Positions 45,188 to 56,367 of a stretch of 64,000 nt of DNA are shown here, piece by piece; within the stretch, counting starts at the first letter, position 1; the number at the start of each line of letters is the position of its first letter. The translations under genes and the position numbers were made by a program. A model generated the notes under the pieces. It did no database searches, was not told the DNA's origin, and saw only the letters and a program-made list of their open reading frames with translations. The stretch comes from Hydrangea macrophylla (lineage: Eukaryota; Streptophyta; Magnoliopsida; Cornales; Hydrangeaceae): assembly GCA_033977485.1 (NCBI GenBank), contig CM066994.1, positions 48,509,155 to 48,573,154 on the forward strand, read 5' to 3'.

Positions 45188-45204
45188 TCCCACAGACGGC
45201 GCCA
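45188..45204 (-). other. Primer binding site of TRG-1
   Basis: The minus strand reads TGGCGCCGTCTGTGGGA three bases beyond the LTR edge at 45208. The TGG start is complementary to tRNA CCA. It differs from the Athila-type site. Confidence 0.75.
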
Positions 45205-45207
45205 AAC

Positions 45208-45872
45208 TGATGATGCCAGAAATTGGTAAGAGTAAAGTAGAGCAATTTTAGGAGAGAGAGAAAGTGAGAGACTATTTTTTGTATGTGGTTCGGCCCTGTT
45301 AATGAAGGTACCTACGTCCACGTGTGTGTCTGAGCACGTTCACTAGCAGATCACCGGCGGGCCTGGTGAGCCAACAAAGAGGGGCGGCACTACCAGTAAT
45401 ACCGGCCGGGTGTATGCGTACAATGGTGAATTTTATAGACGTGCTGTGTAGACTACAGAATTGGCGGCCCCTTCAATAGGGGGTGAGAGGTCTCTTTTAT
45501 AGATGTAAGAGACCTACTCATACATGGATAAGGAAATATAATCCTATTAATATAAATTGACATTAATTATGGGTATTTCCTAATTGGATTAGGAAATAGT
45601 GTGCACTTTCCATTAGTCTTCTAGCTTGAGTAGGAAACTACCCGTAATGCTCGGGATCACGCCTGTGAAGCTCGGGATCATGCTTGTGGACCCAGATGGG
45701 CTGTTCCCGCAGTGGGATGTGCCTGTGCAGTTTTTCCGACCTGTTGGCCGGGTCGTAGATGAACCGCTTGGGCTGATGCTTCTGTGGAGTTGTGCATGAT
45801 TTGCCCGGGGCACGGACTGACTGCTGATTTGAACCGCTCGGTCATAGCATAGAGCCAAATTTGGGTGTATCA
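45208..45872 (-). repeat. 5' LTR of TRG-1
   Basis: 665 bp, the partner of 41777-42427. The outer edge is followed by the target duplication CTATC and then FB-1 sequence. Confidence 0.92.
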
Positions 45873-46376
45873 CTATCCATATTCAAATCCTGCAAGGGAT
45901 ACGAAATCTTGTACTGACCCAAAGTCATATTCTCCTCCAGCAATGGTCATGGCTCGTTGAAAAGTCCCTGATCCATGGATGTCCATTGCAAAGCAATCTG
46001 TTAATATATTTATATATATATATATATATATTCATTACTAGACAATTGCTCTTTTAAGAGAATTTTCTTCTACCCTAAAAAGGGGGGTCATACGAAGGTC
46101 ATCAAAAAAAAAAGGTGGGGGTTTACTATCAAATTTAACAGAACAATCTCGGCAAGATGCTGCTACTAGTGTCTTAAGAAGACCAATGACATTTACTTTA
46201 AGCTCTTAAGAAGACCAGCAATGCTTATTTTAAGGGTCTTGAGAAGACCAGTTGTATTTTAAGGGTCTTAAGAAGACCAATAATGTTTTCTTGAGGTCTT
46301 AAGAAGACCAGTAAACATGTTTAAAAAAATAGATCAAACCAACAGTTTGCAAACTCAAAATATATATATATATATA

Positions 46377-46900
46377 TGTTGGAAAATTGAATGATAAATT
46401 GGAATTTAGTATTGTATATGGGTTTTGCCAAACAACCCCTTATTCGAATGCTTGTGACTGTTGACGAACACTCTCCTTTCGAAGGGTTGTAACTGTTGAC
46501 GAACAGTCTCTTGCAACCTATATATATAGGTCTTGTTCATTCATTTAAATAGACACAAAATTATTCTCTCTCTCACTCTCTCTGTATATTAGAATTGAGT
46601 CTGTTCGAGTGTTATATATATATATATATATTTGTGTTCGCTGGGTTCTGCATATTGGAGTGCAACTTATACAGAACTGTAAATCCATTCTATCTTGGGA
46701 GACGATTGTTCATCAACCTTGTGCACCGAGAGGGAGCAAATTTGTCTTAAGGAAACAGTTCGCTGGGCTCGGATTCTTTCTCAAATTTATTCTGTATTTA
46801 TTTTGGATCTCCAATCAGTAAGTATTTCAGATTTCAGATTTATACATCCCAAAGTATTTTGGATAACAATCTTAAGACGAATTTGATTCGCTATTTAGTG
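46377..46900 (+). repeat. Copia LTR, solo or 5' copy
   Basis: Starts TGTTGGAAAATTGAATG and matches the LTR family at 55879, 59628 and 60107. Near 46458 and 46492 it has two ACTGTTGACGAACA(G/C)T dyads, followed within 20 bp by TATATATA (46518-46527). No primer site is clear downstream, so it may be a solo LTR. The right edge is uncertain. Confidence 0.75.
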
Positions 46901-47166
46901 ATGTGTATAAATATGGAATATTGAAGTCTGCTTTTAGTTGAGTAAACTGGTTTGAAACTTATTAATTCGGATCACAATTTTCATAGTCTGTGTTAATTCG
47001 CATTTTTCGAATATGACTGTTCATCATTGAAATTGTTGTTTTGGATATATGTCATTCGTGATCTATGGTAAGTTCTATTATGAATATTTTAATTGACATA
47101 AATTCTAAGTTAATACTTTCTGGACTCCATGCTTTTGTCATCCATTATTTTGGTTACTTTGGCTGC
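46901..47166. other. AT-rich sequence, target of Ath-2
   Basis: No gene is recognised. It may be the leader of the copia element whose LTR precedes it. It is interrupted after GCTGC (47162-47166) by Ath-2 and resumes at 50400. Confidence 0.5.
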
Positions 47167-50100
47167 TAACACGTGAAAAATCTTGTGCGCTCTTGTGCAA
47201 TACCCAAGTGTAGGTAGACGTGCAAGTAGTAACTGGTAAGACCAAGTCGATCCCACAGGGAAGGTGTTAACCTATCGAATTAGACTATCCTCAAAGAAAA
47301 CAAAACAAAATGTATAAGATTGAACGATGGTGCAGAACACAAAGTTCCACAGCTACGATTACTAATGAAAATAATTAAGATTAAATTAACGATCTAACTA
47401 GCTAGTTAAAACAGTACTTTAAATTAGGATGTTTGACTTTAAGGAAAAAGTGTTGGGATTACACGAATCCGCAGTAATCTAGCTGTCTACCATGCAGTTG
47501 CCTTGAAACACAAAGGAGTACATTACCCACAGTTTTCCGTATTCCTCTAAAGATGGAGAATCCATGGCCCTTTCATGACCGGGACCATATCATCACAATT
47601 AAATTAAAATACGTAAAAGCGGTTTAATCCAATAGTTAAGACTCGCATCCTCAATGGTGTTAGCATTGAAGATGGTTTGCAAAATGTATTGAAAGAAAAT
47701 GCCTTAGGGCCTTAGTTTTAAAAACTGTTTTGACAGACTGAGCATTTTTTGGGACAGAATGATAACAAATCTTAAAACAAAAAGGTCCTGGAATACTGCA
47801 GGGAACATCCTCAAGAATCAGGGAGTTCGATCGATCGACGCGCTTTCGATCGATCGAAGACCTTCATCCCTCAATCGATCGAACTGACTTCGATCGCTTG
47901 ACTGTCTCTGGTTCGATCGATCGAACTAACTTCGATCAATCGAACACAGCGATTATCCTGCTGCATGGCAGAAGCTGGAGATCACTGTTTCATCGTGTTC
48001 TCCCAACCTGGGACTACTCAGACATCGTCTGGAGTGTCACAGATTGATATTTAACGTAAGAAAACATTAGAACCTTGTTTGGTTGCAAATTTTTCATGAA
48101 AACTATAAAAACTATGGATTCGAGAATATCTAGCATACAATACCACGAGATGAACGATTAAACTACGACTACAAAGTGCAGAATGTAAATAAGCAATATA
48201 TAAATAACCTGAAACGAAGAGTACTTGTCTTAACTTAGTGAAATCCGGTTCACAACGCAAAAACTCAATGAAAAACCTACAAAACACAAGCAAACTCTCT
48301 CTCTCTCTCTCTAAAACTGTAAAAATGTAAAGTGGGCGTCCCTCTGGACGTATACAATACACCTATATATAAGAAAACCAAAGAACTAGGGTTAAAAACC
48401 CGCATCTGCTGCGCACACGAATGTTACTGAAAATACCCCGTTCGATCGATCGAACTGCTCTCGATCGATCGAACCCTTGAGCCTCAAGCGCTTCAACGTT
48501 TTTTAAGCGATCGAACGCTCGATCGATCGAACTGGGTTAGATCGATCGAACTCCAAATTTCAGCTTTGACTTCTCTTGTTTCCATTCCAGCATTCCATTT
48601 ATCCTGATGTCCATCTGTTTGGTCCACACAGCAGTGATCTGCACAAACAACAGCTAAAACAATACACTTTATCATAGATTAATCATATTGTATAAAAATT
48701 AGCCTTGCAATGCAAATTGCAGATAAAACGGGAAGTTGTGATGAAAACTAATACAATTCTTCCTTTTAGCGCGGTTGTATTTTACAAATACCCCCGCTTT
48801 GCAGGCTCGATACTTCGGCCACCTTTGGGTTTTCATTCTCATTTGGTCATATGTCCAAATTCGAATTGGTGGGCCACATACCAATGATGTGTTGATCGGT
48901 CTAAGGTTTTGATTGGCAAAGCATATACAATTCGGTCTAATTGGATTCATGTCAGTTCCGGCCTAATCTATGTTTGGCCTTTACATTTTGATTTAATGTT
49001 TGGAAAGTTGATATGGTGGGGACCAATTATGGGAAAGTTAAAGACTACATAACTGGTGTGTGTATATATATATATTCAGACTTTGCAAACTATTGGTTTG
49101 ATTAACAGCATTTTTCCTTCTTTAAAAAAAAAAAAAAACAATTTTACTGGTCTTCTTAAGCCCTCAAAGTATACATTATTGTTGGTCTTCTCAAGATCTT
49201 TAAAATACGTAAAAGCGGTTTAATCCAATAGTTAAGACTCGCATCCTCAATGGTGTTAGCATTGAAGATGGTTTGCAAAATGTATTGAAAGAAAATGCCT
49301 TAGGGCCTTAGTTTTAAAAACTGTTTTGACAGACTGAGCATTTTTTTGGGACAGAATGATAACAAATCTTAAAACAAAAAGGTCCTGGAATACTGCAGGG
49401 AACATCCTCAAGAATCAGGGAGTTCGATCGATCGACGCGCTTTCGATCGATCGAAGACCTTCATCCCTCAATCGATCGAACTGACTTCGATCGCTTGACT
49501 GTCTCTGGTTCGATCGATCGAACTAACTTCGATCGATCGAACACAGCGATTATTCTGCTGCATGGCAGAGGCTGGAGATCACTGTTTCATCGTGTTCTTC
49601 CAACCTGGGACTACTCAGACATCGTCTGGAGTGTCAAAGATTGATATTTAACGTACAAAAACATTAAAGCCTCGTTTGGTTGCAACTTTTTCATGAAAAC
49701 TATAAAATCTATGGATTTGAAAATATCTAGCATGTAACACTACGAGATGAATGATTAAACTACGACTACAAAGTGCAGAATGTAAATAAGCAATATATAA
49801 AAAACCTGGAACGAAGAGTACTAGTATTAACTTAGTGAAATCCGGTTCACAATGCAAAACTCAATGAAAAACCTACAAAACACAAGCAAACTCTCTATCT
49901 CTCTCTCTAAAACTGTAAAAATGTAAAGTGGGCGTCCCCCTGGACGTATACAATACACCTATATATAAGAAAACCAAAGAACTAGGGTTAAAAACCCGCA
50001 TCTGCTGCGCACACGAATGTTACTGAAAATACCCCGTTCGATCGATCGAACTGCTCTCGATCGATCGAACCCTTGAGCCTCAAGCGCTTCAACTTTCTTT

Positions 50101-50399
50101 AAGCGATCGAACGCTCGATCGATCGAACTGGGTTAGATCGATCGAACTCCAAATTTCAGCTTTGACTTCTCTTGTTTTCATTCCAGCATTCCATTTATTC
50201 TGATATTCATCTGTTCAGTCCACACAGCAGTGATCTGCACAAACAACAGCTAAAACAATACAACTTATCATAGATTAATCATATTGTATGAAAATTAGCC
50301 TTACAATGCAAATTGCAGATAAAACGGGAAGTTGTGATAAAAACTAATACAATTCTTCCTTTTAGCGCGGTTGTATTTTACAAATACCCCCGCTTTGCA
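47167..50399 (-). mobile_element. Ath-2: chimeric Athila LTR insertion carrying a copy of Ath-1 flanking DNA
   Basis: Flanked by the exact duplication GCTGC (47162-47166, 50400-50404). It consists of a complete 1637-bp Ath-1-type LTR (47167-48803, edge TA instead of TG), 396 bp that match the DNA right of Ath-1 (40663-41054), then a second LTR copy lacking its first 0.4 kb (49200-50399). The joint to the second copy is at TTAAAATAC, a word present in both parent sequences. It has no internal retrotransposon genes. Confidence 0.88.
48804..49199. repeat. Duplicate of the right flank of Ath-1 inside Ath-2
   Basis: Matches 40663-41054 nearly base for base, including the Ath-1 target-duplication word GGCTC and the first part of the FB-1 arm. 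The differences are mainly A-run length and single substitutions. Confidence 0.9.
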
Positions 50400-51164
50400 G
50401 CTGCTAAAGGGCATGTGATTCCCAAGTTGATATATTACATTATCTATGTTGTATGTATGTGTTGCACTTTGTGTCACGCCCCGACGTAGCATAAATAAGG
50501 AAAGCGTTTAATTTCCTTTATGGACCCGTAGGTCGCGACAGTTTGAAGGATCGATTCCGTCCCAAACGTCGAACAACAATAAACAATAATCAGAGCAGAG
50601 CAATCAAGGCTTATAAAAATTTTCTAACTTATTACATCTTATGATACGGGGTCAACTAAGGCACAGACCGCCTTGAAACAAAACAATAACTTAAAGTCTA
50701 TTACAGTCATCCTTATTACAAAACAGTTTAAAACTTAAACATATAACTTAAAATGTGCAATGACAATAACAGATTCTCTTCTAGAAGCAGCCGTTCTCAA
50801 TTAGCATAGTCATAAGGCTCACCATAGTTGTAACCTGAAAAGCCTGAACACGAATGTCCAGGACGCATCAACGTCGTCAGCTTCAAGAAGCTGGTGAGTA
50901 TTAAAAACATGACTTCAAATGTAAAACATACTCATTTACTTTTTTTTTCATTTCTCATTTAAATCCACAAATTTACTTTTAAGATAAAGAGTTCGTTTAG
51001 AAAACAACCACAACATTATTTAAAAGATAAATTCACACATATGTGACCGTGTATGAGAACGATGCACCATCTCATCTGACCGACTCTTTTCTCTCGACAA
51101 AACCCAACAACCCAACATCACACACTGGTATCTTTGAAACACTAAGATAGCCACACTTTAGCAA

Positions 51165-51420
51165 CGGGGCGCCAGGGAGTGTCCAGTTTGCCTCACACTT
51201 TGGTCCGGGGTACCAGGGAGTGTCCATTGCCTCACACTTTGAATACCTAATCCGCCATGCAAATACCGGAGCAACCTCACGCAGTATCCAGACTCAGGTA
51301 TCAGGGAGTGTCCGTAGGCCACACTTTAGCACTACCATGGGGGCCAGAGAGTGTCCAAGTTCGGCGTCACACACTTTAACGCTTCCATGGGTGTCAGGGA
51401 GTGTCCATATTTGCCACCGT
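51165..51420. repeat. Tandem repeat in the Tekay-type LTR
   Basis: Five degenerate units of about 40-90 bp share 'CAGGGAGTGTCC' and 'CACACTTT', starting near 51172, 51212, 51302, 51345 and 51394. Confidence 0.8.
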
Positions 51421-51445
51421 CGCATTTCAAAGATACCCTCGCCGT

Positions 51446-51515
51446 AACCTCAACCACAACCACAACCACAACCACAACCACAACCACAATCTCAATCTCA
51501 ATCTCAAACTCTTTC
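51446..51515. repeat. AACCAC / AATCTC microsatellite
   Basis: Seven or eight AACCAC units followed by AATCTC units. The reading frames through it are low complexity and not genes. Confidence 0.9.
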
Positions 51516-51779
51516 CACACTGACCATTACTCCTTTTCACACTGACTGACACCCACATGCATGTACCACTGACCCCATATGAATGACATGAACTTAAACA
51601 CAAAGAAAAACGCTGAATTAAGGGAACAATGCACGCAAGGGGATTGATGAGTCATAATACGTTGTTTTAATCATTTAAACATAACCAAATAGGATTTTGC
51701 TTTAGTAAATTTCCCAAACAGTATATAAATTTTATCCCAAACAGTCCCTTATCACAAAACAAGCAAAACTGGAAACTGC

Positions 51780-52075
51780 CAGAGGTCGCGCGCGCGGGTC
51801 GCTCGCGCGAAGTATCGCTCGCGCAGGCCGCTCGCGCGACCTGCCCATTTTTCATTTTATTATAAAAACCTTTTCTTTCTGCCTGAAATCAGACACCTCG
51901 CGCGCGCGGGTCGCTCGCGCGAAAGGTCTCTCGCGCGACCTACCTATTTCATTTTATTTTATAAAACCTTTCTGTCTGGTTGAAACCACGCGGATCGCGC
52001 GCACGGCTCGCTCGCGCGAGGGGTCGCTCGCGCGGCTGCTCGCGTGATTCTCGCGCTCGCGATCGTGGCGCGAGC
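51780..52075. repeat. GC-rich TCGCTCGCGCGA repeat cluster
   Basis: Three blocks (51783-51842, 51897-51943, 51990-52073) are built of CGCGCGCG, GGTCGCTCGCGCGA and similar near-palindromic words in an otherwise AT-rich LTR. Such CpG density is unusual for methylated plant repeats, where CpG decays. Confidence 0.85.
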
Positions 52076-53437
52076 TGATGCTGAGGCTTCATCTTCTTCC
52101 CCCAGAATTCCTCTGTTTCAGTTTTAAGGGTCCATTTTGACCCATTTTGCAATTCCGAATTAAATATGGCAAGTAGTATATGGATCTCTCCGGTTTTTGA
52201 CGAGGATTAATAATCTACGATCAATTTAACATAATTCAAACCGTAGCTCACGAATTTTATGAAAAATTAAAAGTTGTCAAAACTTCATTCTTGATATACT
52301 TTTTCATATGAACAAATTAAGCCTCCATACTTTAAACATAGTCTATATATACCATATTCTTTCATAATTATCTAAGAAAACGAATTTTGGTTAAGATTGA
52401 AAAATCTTGATTTCTAGCTTTGAAGTTCATACGTACAATCAACAATGGTGTATTATCAAATAAACTATACTAACAGTAAATAAGCATATATTACATCCAA
52501 AGTGAGTTGATAATACTCACTGATTGAAGCTTTGGAGATTTAGTTGAGAAAGAAATTAGAATTTAGCAACCCAATTGAAACTTCAAGCTTGAAGTTATGG
52601 AGGATTGAGCTTCCTTTCTTCCTAAAATTATAGTTGTAAGTCTTCCTCTCCCTAACTGAAACTCTCAATTTTCTCTTTGAATTTGGTAATGTGCAGTGTG
52701 TGGTGTATAAATAAGCTCTACAAATTTGAACTTGGAGGCCAAGTCTATTCTCCAATACTCAACAAAATGTTTTGTTTCAAATTTCTAATTGAACTAATAA
52801 TCAGAATATACACAGATACATACATTCGTATACACATTTTCAGATGTTTGAAGAGCCAAGTTAGGCTTAAGGGGCAAGTAGGTGTATAGGGGTCAATGTG
52901 GGGATGTTTGGGAATTTGGCTTATGGCATAAGATATACACATACACACAAAGCATTCCCAAACAATGCCTTAACCAATGATTAGTTTGCCATAAATGGAA
53001 ATAAAGTGTATGTCAAATCTAACTTTACATCACTTCTAAAATCTGTGGAAGTTTAATACGGCACGGACAGTTTTAAGTACAAACTGGTATTTTTGTGACA
53101 CGGTGTTCACCACAAAAATACAGAAAACTCATTTTATCGAAAGAAACAATTTTCGATTTTATAAAAATACAGTTTGAGTTAGAAGAGTACATTTCCACCG
53201 TTTTTGGAATACCGACTTTGAAATCCACACGGACATTACTAACTTTACAGAAATTGCAAATTTGACCCCCAAAAGAGTTTTAATATGAAATGATATAAAT
53301 AACAAGGTTCTAGAACATAAGGATTTGTAATTGAAATAAAAGCGGGCAATACACATTGATTAAGAATATGACAATGCAAATACGGATTAATTATGGAAAT
53401 GTCATATTAAAATTAAATGCAAATGCAGGTTGTTACA

Positions 53438-53560
53438 TCCTTTCTCCCTTAAACAGGATTTTGTCCCCGAAATCAAGACTAACTAGTCATGAAATAACTC
53501 CGGGTACTTCTTCCTCATATCAGCTTCGACTTCCCACGAGCCTTCATTCTGTATATGAAT
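53438..53560 (-). pseudogene. End of chromovirus gypsy polyprotein (truncated)
   Basis: The minus strand reads 'WEVEADMRKKYPELFHD' and, after a stop, a line ending in 'LREKGCNNL'. This matches the chromodomain-side C-terminus seen next to the polypurine tract of Tekay/Del elements. The rest of the element is missing; copia sequence begins at about 53565. Confidence 0.7.
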
Positions 53561-53564
53561 TGCT

Positions 53565-53930
53565 AGAGATTCAAGGTAGAACAATATATAATGAAAGGTT
53601 ATTGTTCAAGATATAAGATGAAGTGCAGTGTGTGTCATGAATTGTACTAGACTACATATAGTATAGTCAATTTGTAAAGTGAGTAGCTATACAAGCAATC
53701 TACGTGTAGACACACTAGAAAGCGATAATTAGGATTCTTAGGTATTTGAGGCACATCCTAAACTATGGATTGCATTTCACAAACTATCCAGCTAAACTTG
53801 AAGGGTACAGTGATGCTAGTTGGATATTTGATTCAAAAGACTCAAAATCCACAAGTGAACATGTCTTTATATTTGAAGGTGCAATTGTGCTTTGGAAATC
53901 CTCTAAATAGTTTGCATTGCCTGATCAACA
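53565..53930 (+). pseudogene. Copia RNase H fragment (5' part)
   Basis: The plus strand at 53731-53920 reads '[20 protein letters not shown]', then '[20 protein letters not shown]' and 'AIVLWKSSK', the standard copia pol segment around RNase H including the 'YSDASW' acidic residue. Upstream sequence (53640-53730) fits the preceding pol region but is full of stops. The following part of the domain is displaced to 55055 by an insertion. Confidence 0.82.
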
Positions 53931-55050
53931 ATGTAATCTGAATATATTGTTTTCGATAAGTAAATTGGTTCGCCTTTTCTTGGTGTAGTAGCAATGGGAG
54001 GAGCAACCCCAACCAAAACCCCATACGGGTTGGGTGGGAATAATAAGGTTGGAGTTTCTTTCTCAATTCTCATTGATAAGGGCCCACCTTTCTTATCCTT
54101 AAAGCAGGAAAGTAATCAGGTGACGAAGGTATTTGGCTGGCAGGTCAATAGCAGGAAGTTTCCTTTTAAACCCTTTCTTCTGCCCTCGCCACTTCTTTTG
54201 CTGACTCTCATTCACGGTCAGTTCGGAAGATTGACTATCGGTTGAATAGAAGGTTTGACGAGTGGTCGAATGGAAGGGTTTACAACTAGAGATTGAATGC
54301 GACGTTTTACAAAGAGTCGAAAAGAAAAAGATTTCGAAGTGGACGACAACTGGTGTTTTAAGTTTTGCATCATATCTACAAGAAAGAAGGCAATGAGCAG
54401 TGAGTGCCAGGTGGAGGAAGTAGCGCTTTTTCTTTTTGAAGATGTACTGAAGTAGGCAAAAGTGGTCACTCTAATTCCGTTTATCTCCTTAACAGTAGCG
54501 TCACTCCACTGTACTTTCTGGATGTATAAGCCTGAGTCATCGAGCTCCTAATCGAATAGTACTTCTAGACAAAGAGCCAAAGAGAGAGCAAGCAACCCAT
54601 TCTTATATTATGCATTCATTGCAGCTGCCTCTGTCTGCTGCTCTTAGCTTTCTTCTTGGCATGGATAGCTCAGTAGAATCTCGTGTATGAAGAGAGTAGG
54701 AGTGAAGAGCGGAGGAGTGAAAGGCTGTCGAATCTGGTCCTTTCGGTTCGCCTAAGACGAAAATGGGGATGCTTCAACGGGAATGAAAGTTGTTGGGTGC
54801 CGAAAGAGGTCGACAAAGGAGGATTTCATTGCTTGATCATTCAGATCATGCGCTACCGGCTCTTTTCTCTGGTTCAACCAAATAGAGTTGGTTTCCCAGT
54901 CAAAATCTGAGCTCTTTGAGGCACTTAACTCTTTCTTCTTATTAGTAATAATTGTTGTCTTAGTTCCGTAAGATGGTTCAACCCCGGCTTTTCATGAATA
55001 TGGAACCCCCTCCAGAGGATGTTCCAAGTTAGACAAAACTTGTGTCAAGA
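53931..55050. other. Insertion of unknown origin in copia RNase H
   Basis: About 1.1 kb with a more balanced base composition than its surroundings and no retrotransposon motif separates two parts of one copia domain. Words such as 'ATGGATAGCTCAGTAGA' and the general style resemble plant mitochondrial spacer DNA, so a nuclear mitochondrial insertion is possible. I recognise no mitochondrial gene in it, and a target duplication is not visible. Confidence 0.35.
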
Positions 55051-55054
55051 ATTT

Positions 55055-55295
55055 GTGCATTGTGGTTGTCAATCGACGATTGGAAAGGCACATAATAGTA
55101 TGGTAAGTCTTGATATATAGTCAAAGACATAATACCATAGAACAAATATTGCTCTCTAATGGAGTTATCTCTATTGCCTATGTAACGTCAAATGATAACA
55201 TAGCGGATCCATTAACAAAGGCCTAATGCGAGAGCAAGTGGAAAGTTCATAGAGGGGAATGGGACTAAAGCCTATGCACTAAACAAGAGTCGTCA
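55055..55295 (+). pseudogene. Copia RNase H fragment (3' part)
   Basis: The plus strand reads 'VHCGCQSTIGKAHNSM', then after stops 'LSNGVISIAYVTSNDNIADPLTKA', the C-terminal end of copia pol. Catalytic residues are not preserved and stops interrupt the frame. The continuation toward 55295 ('CESKWKVHRGEWD') fits the usual end of pol with lost frame. Confidence 0.85.
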
Positions 55296-55878
55296 TAGTA
55301 GAAACCCAACTTAGCTGATTGGAGATCCCAAGATCTAGGTTCAACGGGAAAACTAAATTATGTAGTACTCGGTACACACTGAGAAGAATTATATGTTCCT
55401 CCTCCCATTTCAAAGATGAGTCAGTGTCTATCTGCCGCGAGTAAAAGGATAAGATACGCTTTTAATGGTTGCTATACCTTAGAAAATGTCCAAGTGAGGT
55501 ATTGCAGGATACTCTTCATAGTAACCACCTACGTGAGTAAGAAGAGGCCGCTTCTATGAGAATTTGAAGGCTGAATTTTCTAAAGCACTCACGGAACCAA
55601 GAGGTGTTCAAGGCCAAAACGAACACACACGTGAGAACCAAATATGTAAGAAGAAGGGCTGTGTGTATTCTATTGTTTAGATTTACACAAATGGCTGGGA
55701 GTTCAAAAACAATAAAGTCTACTCACCGGCTAGTAAATCCGATAGTTTATCACTAGGGCAAGTTCAAGGCCATTAGGCTACTTAGTCTGAAGCAGTACTT
55801 CTTCGTTGATACTCAATCTAGTGTGTCTGCATTTTCATTTGCATGTTGTATTAACAATTTATCATTCATGTGGGGGAT
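55296..55878 (+). other. Copia 3' non-coding region and polypurine tract
   Basis: Non-coding, closely related to 58608-59095. It ends in ATGTGGGGGAT, the polypurine tract directly before the LTR at 55879. Confidence 0.7.
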
Positions 55879-56345
55879 TGTTGGAAAATTGAATGATAAA
55901 TTGGAATTTAGTGTTGTATATGGGTTTTGCCAAACAACCCCTTATTCGAATGTTTGTGACTGTTGACGAACAATCTCCTTTCGAAGGGTTGTAACTGTTG
56001 ACGAACAGTCTCTTGCAACCTATATATATGGGTCTTGTTCATTCATTTAAATAGACACAAAATTATTCTCTCTCTCACTCTCTCTGTATATTAGAATTGA
56101 GTCTGTTCGAGTGTTATATATATTTGCGTTCGCTGGGTTCTGCATATTGGAGTGCAACTTATACAGAACTGTAAATCCGTTCTATCTTGGGAGACGATTG
56201 TTCATCAACCTTGTGCACCGAGAGGGAGCAAATTCGTCTTAAGGAAACAGTTCGCTGGGCTCGAATTCTTTCTCAAATTTATTCTGTATTTATTTTGGAT
56301 CTCCAATCAGTAAGTATTTCAGATTTTAGATTTTTACATCCCAAA
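55879..56345 (+). repeat. Copia LTR (3' LTR)
   Basis: Starts TGTTGGAAAATTGAATG after the polypurine tract. Two dyads ACTGTTGACGAACA(A/G)T (55959-55974, 55994-56009) stand 12-60 bp upstream of TATATATAT (56021-56029). It is interrupted at about 56345 by a shift into a second, partial LTR copy. Confidence 0.85.
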
Positions 56346-56367
56346 ATCCAATGTATGCAATTGTGCT

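Larger units (their letters stand above)
41777..45872 (-). mobile_element. TRG-1: gag-only LTR retrotransposon inserted in FB-1
   Basis: A 4.1 kb element with LTRs 41777-42427 (651 bp) and 45208-45872 (665 bp), TGAT...ATCA ends and the exact target duplication CTATC (41772-41776, 45873-45877). On the minus strand: LTR, primer site, gag, non-coding region, polypurine tract, LTR. Protease, reverse transcriptase and integrase are absent, so this is a terminal-repeat element with gag only, dependent on other gypsy elements. Confidence 0.9.
40921..46376. mobile_element. FB-1: fold-back element with about 0.5-kb inverted arms, interrupted by TRG-1
   Basis: Bases 40921-41429 and 45878-46376 are inverted copies of each other. 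Both begin with a (TA)n run, then 'TTTGCAAACT.TTGGTTTGAT', and carry subterminal repeats of GGTCTTCTTAAGACC-like words. A 340-bp loop (41430-41771) separates the arms. Without TRG-1 the element would be about 1.36 kb. Long arms with subterminal repeats fit a fold-back or Mutator-like non-autonomous element. No target duplication can be read because a copia LTR abuts the right edge. Confidence 0.7.
50472..53437 (-). repeat. Tekay/Del-type LTR (2.97 kb), 3' LTR of a truncated chromovirus
   Basis: On the minus strand the LTR starts TGTAACAACC at 53437 and ends CGGGGCGTGACA at 50472. The adjoining sequence at 53438 upward is the end of a gypsy pol frame, so this is a 3' LTR. It contains five 'CAGGGAGTGTCC' repeats (51165-51420), an AACCAC microsatellite (51446-51490) and GC-rich TCGCTCGCGCGA repeats (51780-52075). 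A TATA-like word on the minus strand lies at 51722-51731. Confidence 0.78.

Noticed and set aside
50301..50492. Short minus-strand frame across the Ath-2 edge
   Set aside because: It bridges an LTR terminus and host sequence, so it is not a gene.
53994..54910. Short frames in the unknown insertion as mitochondrial proteins
   Set aside because: No recognisable mitochondrial protein motif. Only the general texture suggested organellar origin.
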